DNA of 7,614 bases from Cyclobacteriaceae bacterium (GTDB lineage: Bacteria > Bacteroidota > Bacteroidia > Cytophagales > Cyclobacteriaceae): the NCBI GenBank assembly GCA_026994125.1, contig JALWRJ010000133.1:1-7614 (forward strand), given 5' to 3'. The position numbers were made by a program, and so were the translations under genes. Below the pieces are notes generated by a model. It was given only the letters and a program-made list of their open reading frames with translations, made no database searches and had not been told where the DNA came from. Shown here in pieces: positions 6,017 to 7,614 of the stretch. Within the stretch, counting starts at the first letter, position 1. Every line of letters begins with the position of its first letter.

Positions 6017-7410
6017 ATTAATTGGGGCAGGGTAAAGGTTTTTGGAAATAGCGTAATAAAATGAGCGTAGAACAATTGCCTCACGAGCAATCGTTTGTAA
6101 GTTTCTTGCCCTCGCACATCCGATATTGGGCTTATTTCGTTTTGCAACACGTTGTTAGCTGCTTTAATAGTAGCAGGCGCAAGCACTTTGCCGGTTAGGT
6201 ATTTTACGGTATTACTTAGATAGGCAGGGGTAGGGCCAATGCCTCCGGCCGACAGGTGTACCTGGGTAATTATGTTATCGGCCACCCGGATAGATATAGC
6301 AGTATTTACACTGGCAATGTCTAAATGAATACGTTTGCTTATTTTTTCGAAGTTAAAATGGGTGTCTTTATCGGGTAGGGTAAAAAATATTTCGGTTATC
6401 AATTCCCGGTCTAATTTATCCAGTTGTTTATAGCCTTTATAAAACTGTTTTAATGGAATGGTTTTGGTTTTAGCCGAATCGCTTAAAACAATATGAGCAT
6501 CCAATGCCATTAAAAAGGCGGTTAAGTCGCCTATGGGCGAGGCATTTACCAAATTTCCTGCCAGGGTAGCCATGTTGCGGATGGGGGTAGAGCTTACTAG
6601 TTTTAAATGCGGCCAAAGTGTAGGAAACAGTTGGTTAAATGTTTCGGATTCCAGCAAATTGGATACAGTAACAGCTGCTCCCAATCTGCAAACATTGTTA
6701 TCCGCTTTTATATAATTTAATTCTGATAATTGGCTAAGCGGGTTAACAGGTGTTTCTTCCAGCTTATCGGGTTGCTGCACATATAGGTCGGTTCCGCCAC
6801 CTACCACAATGGCATTAGTTAGGGTATGTTGGTGCTGGGGTAGTTGCTTTAATCTTTTGGGTATGCTGCTAAACCAGGCAGGGATAAACTTATGTTCAAT
6901 TAGCCATTCCATGCTATTATTTGCATCTTTATTTTCAAGCAACTTAGTAATATGGCTGGCGGCTCGTTCAATAGATTTGTACCCCGTACAGCGGCAAATG
7001 TTACCATCGATAGCTGTTTTGGCCTTGGCTGCTGAGGGATGTGTTTCGCTTAGGCTGTAATTGGAGAGCGACATAACAAACCCGGGGGTGCAAAACCCAC
7101 ATTGTGTACCCGATTCCTCTACCAGGGCTTGTTGTACCGGGCTTAGTTCCTGCATGGCCAGTCCTTCGATGGTAACTACGTGCTTACCGGCAATATTGGC
7201 TATGGGGGTTAAACACGAAGTGGCCTGTTTGTAGTGTACTTCTCCGTTTTCGTGCTGCCCTATAAGCACTGTGCAGGCGCCACAATCGCCTTCGCGGCAG
7301 CCTAATTTAGTTCCCTTTAGTTTAAAGTGATACCGAATGGCATCTACCAGCAGGTAACCTCCCGGTTTATTAAGTTGCACTTCGCTATTGTTGAGTATAA
7401 ATGCAATCAT
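6013..7410 (-). CDS. xdhA: Xanthine dehydrogenase, 2Fe-2S and FAD-binding subunit
   Basis: This 465-residue electron-transfer subunit of bacterial XdhAB passes electrons from the molybdenum centre through two 2Fe-2S clusters to FAD and NAD+. The N-terminal plant-type ferredoxin domain holds GCREGDCGAC (C38, C43, C46) and C66. The helical second cluster domain has CGFC (C104, C107) and CRC (C139, C141). The FAD domain follows from about residue 196, with VVGGGTDLY (202-210), TPIRNMATLAGN (275-286), ASPIGDL (290-296) and KRIHLDIASVN (359-369). The C-terminal CODH-flavoprotein-like domain begins near LSAGGIGPTP (386-395). All eight cluster cysteines are present, so the subunit looks functional. 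The start codon shares one base with the guaD stop codon (TAATG), and the end overlaps xdhB by 4 nt. The split xdhA/xdhB form is as in Rhodobacter capsulatus, unlike the single-chain animal enzyme. Confidence 0.95.
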   Translation of the reverse strand: MIAFILNNSEVQLNKPGGYLLVDAIRYHFKLKGTKLGCREGDCGACTVLIGQHENGEVHYKQATSCLTPIANIAGKHVVTIEGLAMQELSPVQQALVEESGTQCGFCTPGFVMSLSNYSLSETHPSAAKAKTAIDGNICRCTGYKSIERAASHITKLLENKDANNSMEWLIEHKFIPAWFSSIPKRLKQLPQHQHTLTNAIVVGGGTDLYVQQPDKLEETPVNPLSQLSELNYIKADNNVCRLGAAVTVSNLLESETFNQLFPTLWPHLKLVSSTPIRNMATLAGNLVNASPIGDLTAFLMALDAHIVLSDSAKTKTIPLKQFYKGYKQLDKLDRELITEIFFTLPDKDTHFNFEKISKRIHLDIASVNTAISIRVADNIITQVHLSAGGIGPTPAYLSNTVKYLTGKVLAPATIKAANNVLQNEISPISDVRGQETYKRLLVRQLFYAHFITLFPKTFTLPQLI

Positions 7411-7614
7411 TAATATTCTTTTTTTGTTGTGCTTTGCTGCCAGGCCTTAAAAGCTATTTGTGCTTCGTTGCGCAGCAATTGCCGGGTAGGTAGTTTTCGT
7501 TGGACAATAGGGAGTTCCAATTCTTCGTAAATAAACTGGTCGTCAAAGTTAATTTCGGCTGCATCTTGCTTGGTGTTAGCAAAGTATATTGTATCGGGGC
7601 GAGCCCAATAAATA
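7410..7614 (-). CDS. guaD: Guanine deaminase, C-terminal part (5' end outside window)
   Basis: Only the last 67 codons and the TAA stop are inside the window. The translation shows IYWARP at its beginning, then FANTKQDAAEINFDDQFIY and a C-terminal KKEY. This matches the end of cytidine-deaminase-fold guanine deaminases, where the NTxxDAAxIxFDDxFIY region follows the zinc site and the extreme C-terminus is swapped onto the partner subunit. In the Bacillus subtilis enzyme an aspartate of the FDD region (D114) and the terminal tyrosine (Y156) contribute to guanine recognition, and both kinds of residue are present here. The zinc-binding HAE and PCxxC motifs lie outside the window and cannot be checked. 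The enzyme would convert guanine to xanthine, the substrate of XdhAB encoded directly downstream. The stop codon shares its last base with the xdhA start. Confidence 0.82.
   Translation of the reverse strand, partial: IYWARPDTIYFANTKQDAAEINFDDQFIYEELELPIVQRKLPTRQLLRNEAQIAFKAWQQSTTKKEY

Overview
The window looks like chromosomal DNA of a member of the Bacteroidota. The evidence is a TAnnTTTG-type -7 promoter box before the desaturase gene, start codons preceded by A-rich stretches instead of Shine-Dalgarno sites, moderate to low GC, and the character of the proteins. The genus cannot be told from the sequence. All recognised genes are on the minus strand, so the window reads right to left in the direction of transcription.

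Right part (7614 down to 2336): a compact purine-catabolism operon. In transcription order it holds the 3' end of a guanine deaminase gene (guaD), xdhA (2Fe-2S/FAD subunit of xanthine dehydrogenase), xdhB (molybdopterin subunit), a small polytopic membrane protein of unknown function, and xdhC (molybdenum cofactor sulfuration/insertion chaperone). Each junction overlaps or is 2 nt wide: TAATG between guaD and xdhA, ATGA between xdhA and xdhB, 17 nt between xdhB and the membrane gene, 2 nt before xdhC. Guanine deaminase makes xanthine, XdhAB oxidises hypoxanthine/xanthine to urate, and XdhC matures XdhAB. The operon promoter lies outside the window.

Middle (2254 down to 1142): a membrane fatty-acid desaturase with three histidine boxes, the last of QxxHH type. 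It is apparently transcribed alone from its own Bacteroidota-type promoter.

Left part (1-1130): a REP/RAYT-like locus. A 153-aa IS200/IS605-type Y1 (HUH) transposase gene is bracketed by two related, directly repeated non-coding cassettes, about 17-315 and 781-1130. Each cassette is a tandem array of imperfect palindromes spaced about 43-51 bp apart (5 and 6 copies). Each ends in an 88-bp module that is identical in both copies and can fold into three consecutive hairpins. The arrays have diverged in sequence and copy number while the modules have not. The third hairpin of the module carries the array palindrome core in inverted orientation. This is the least ordinary part of the window.
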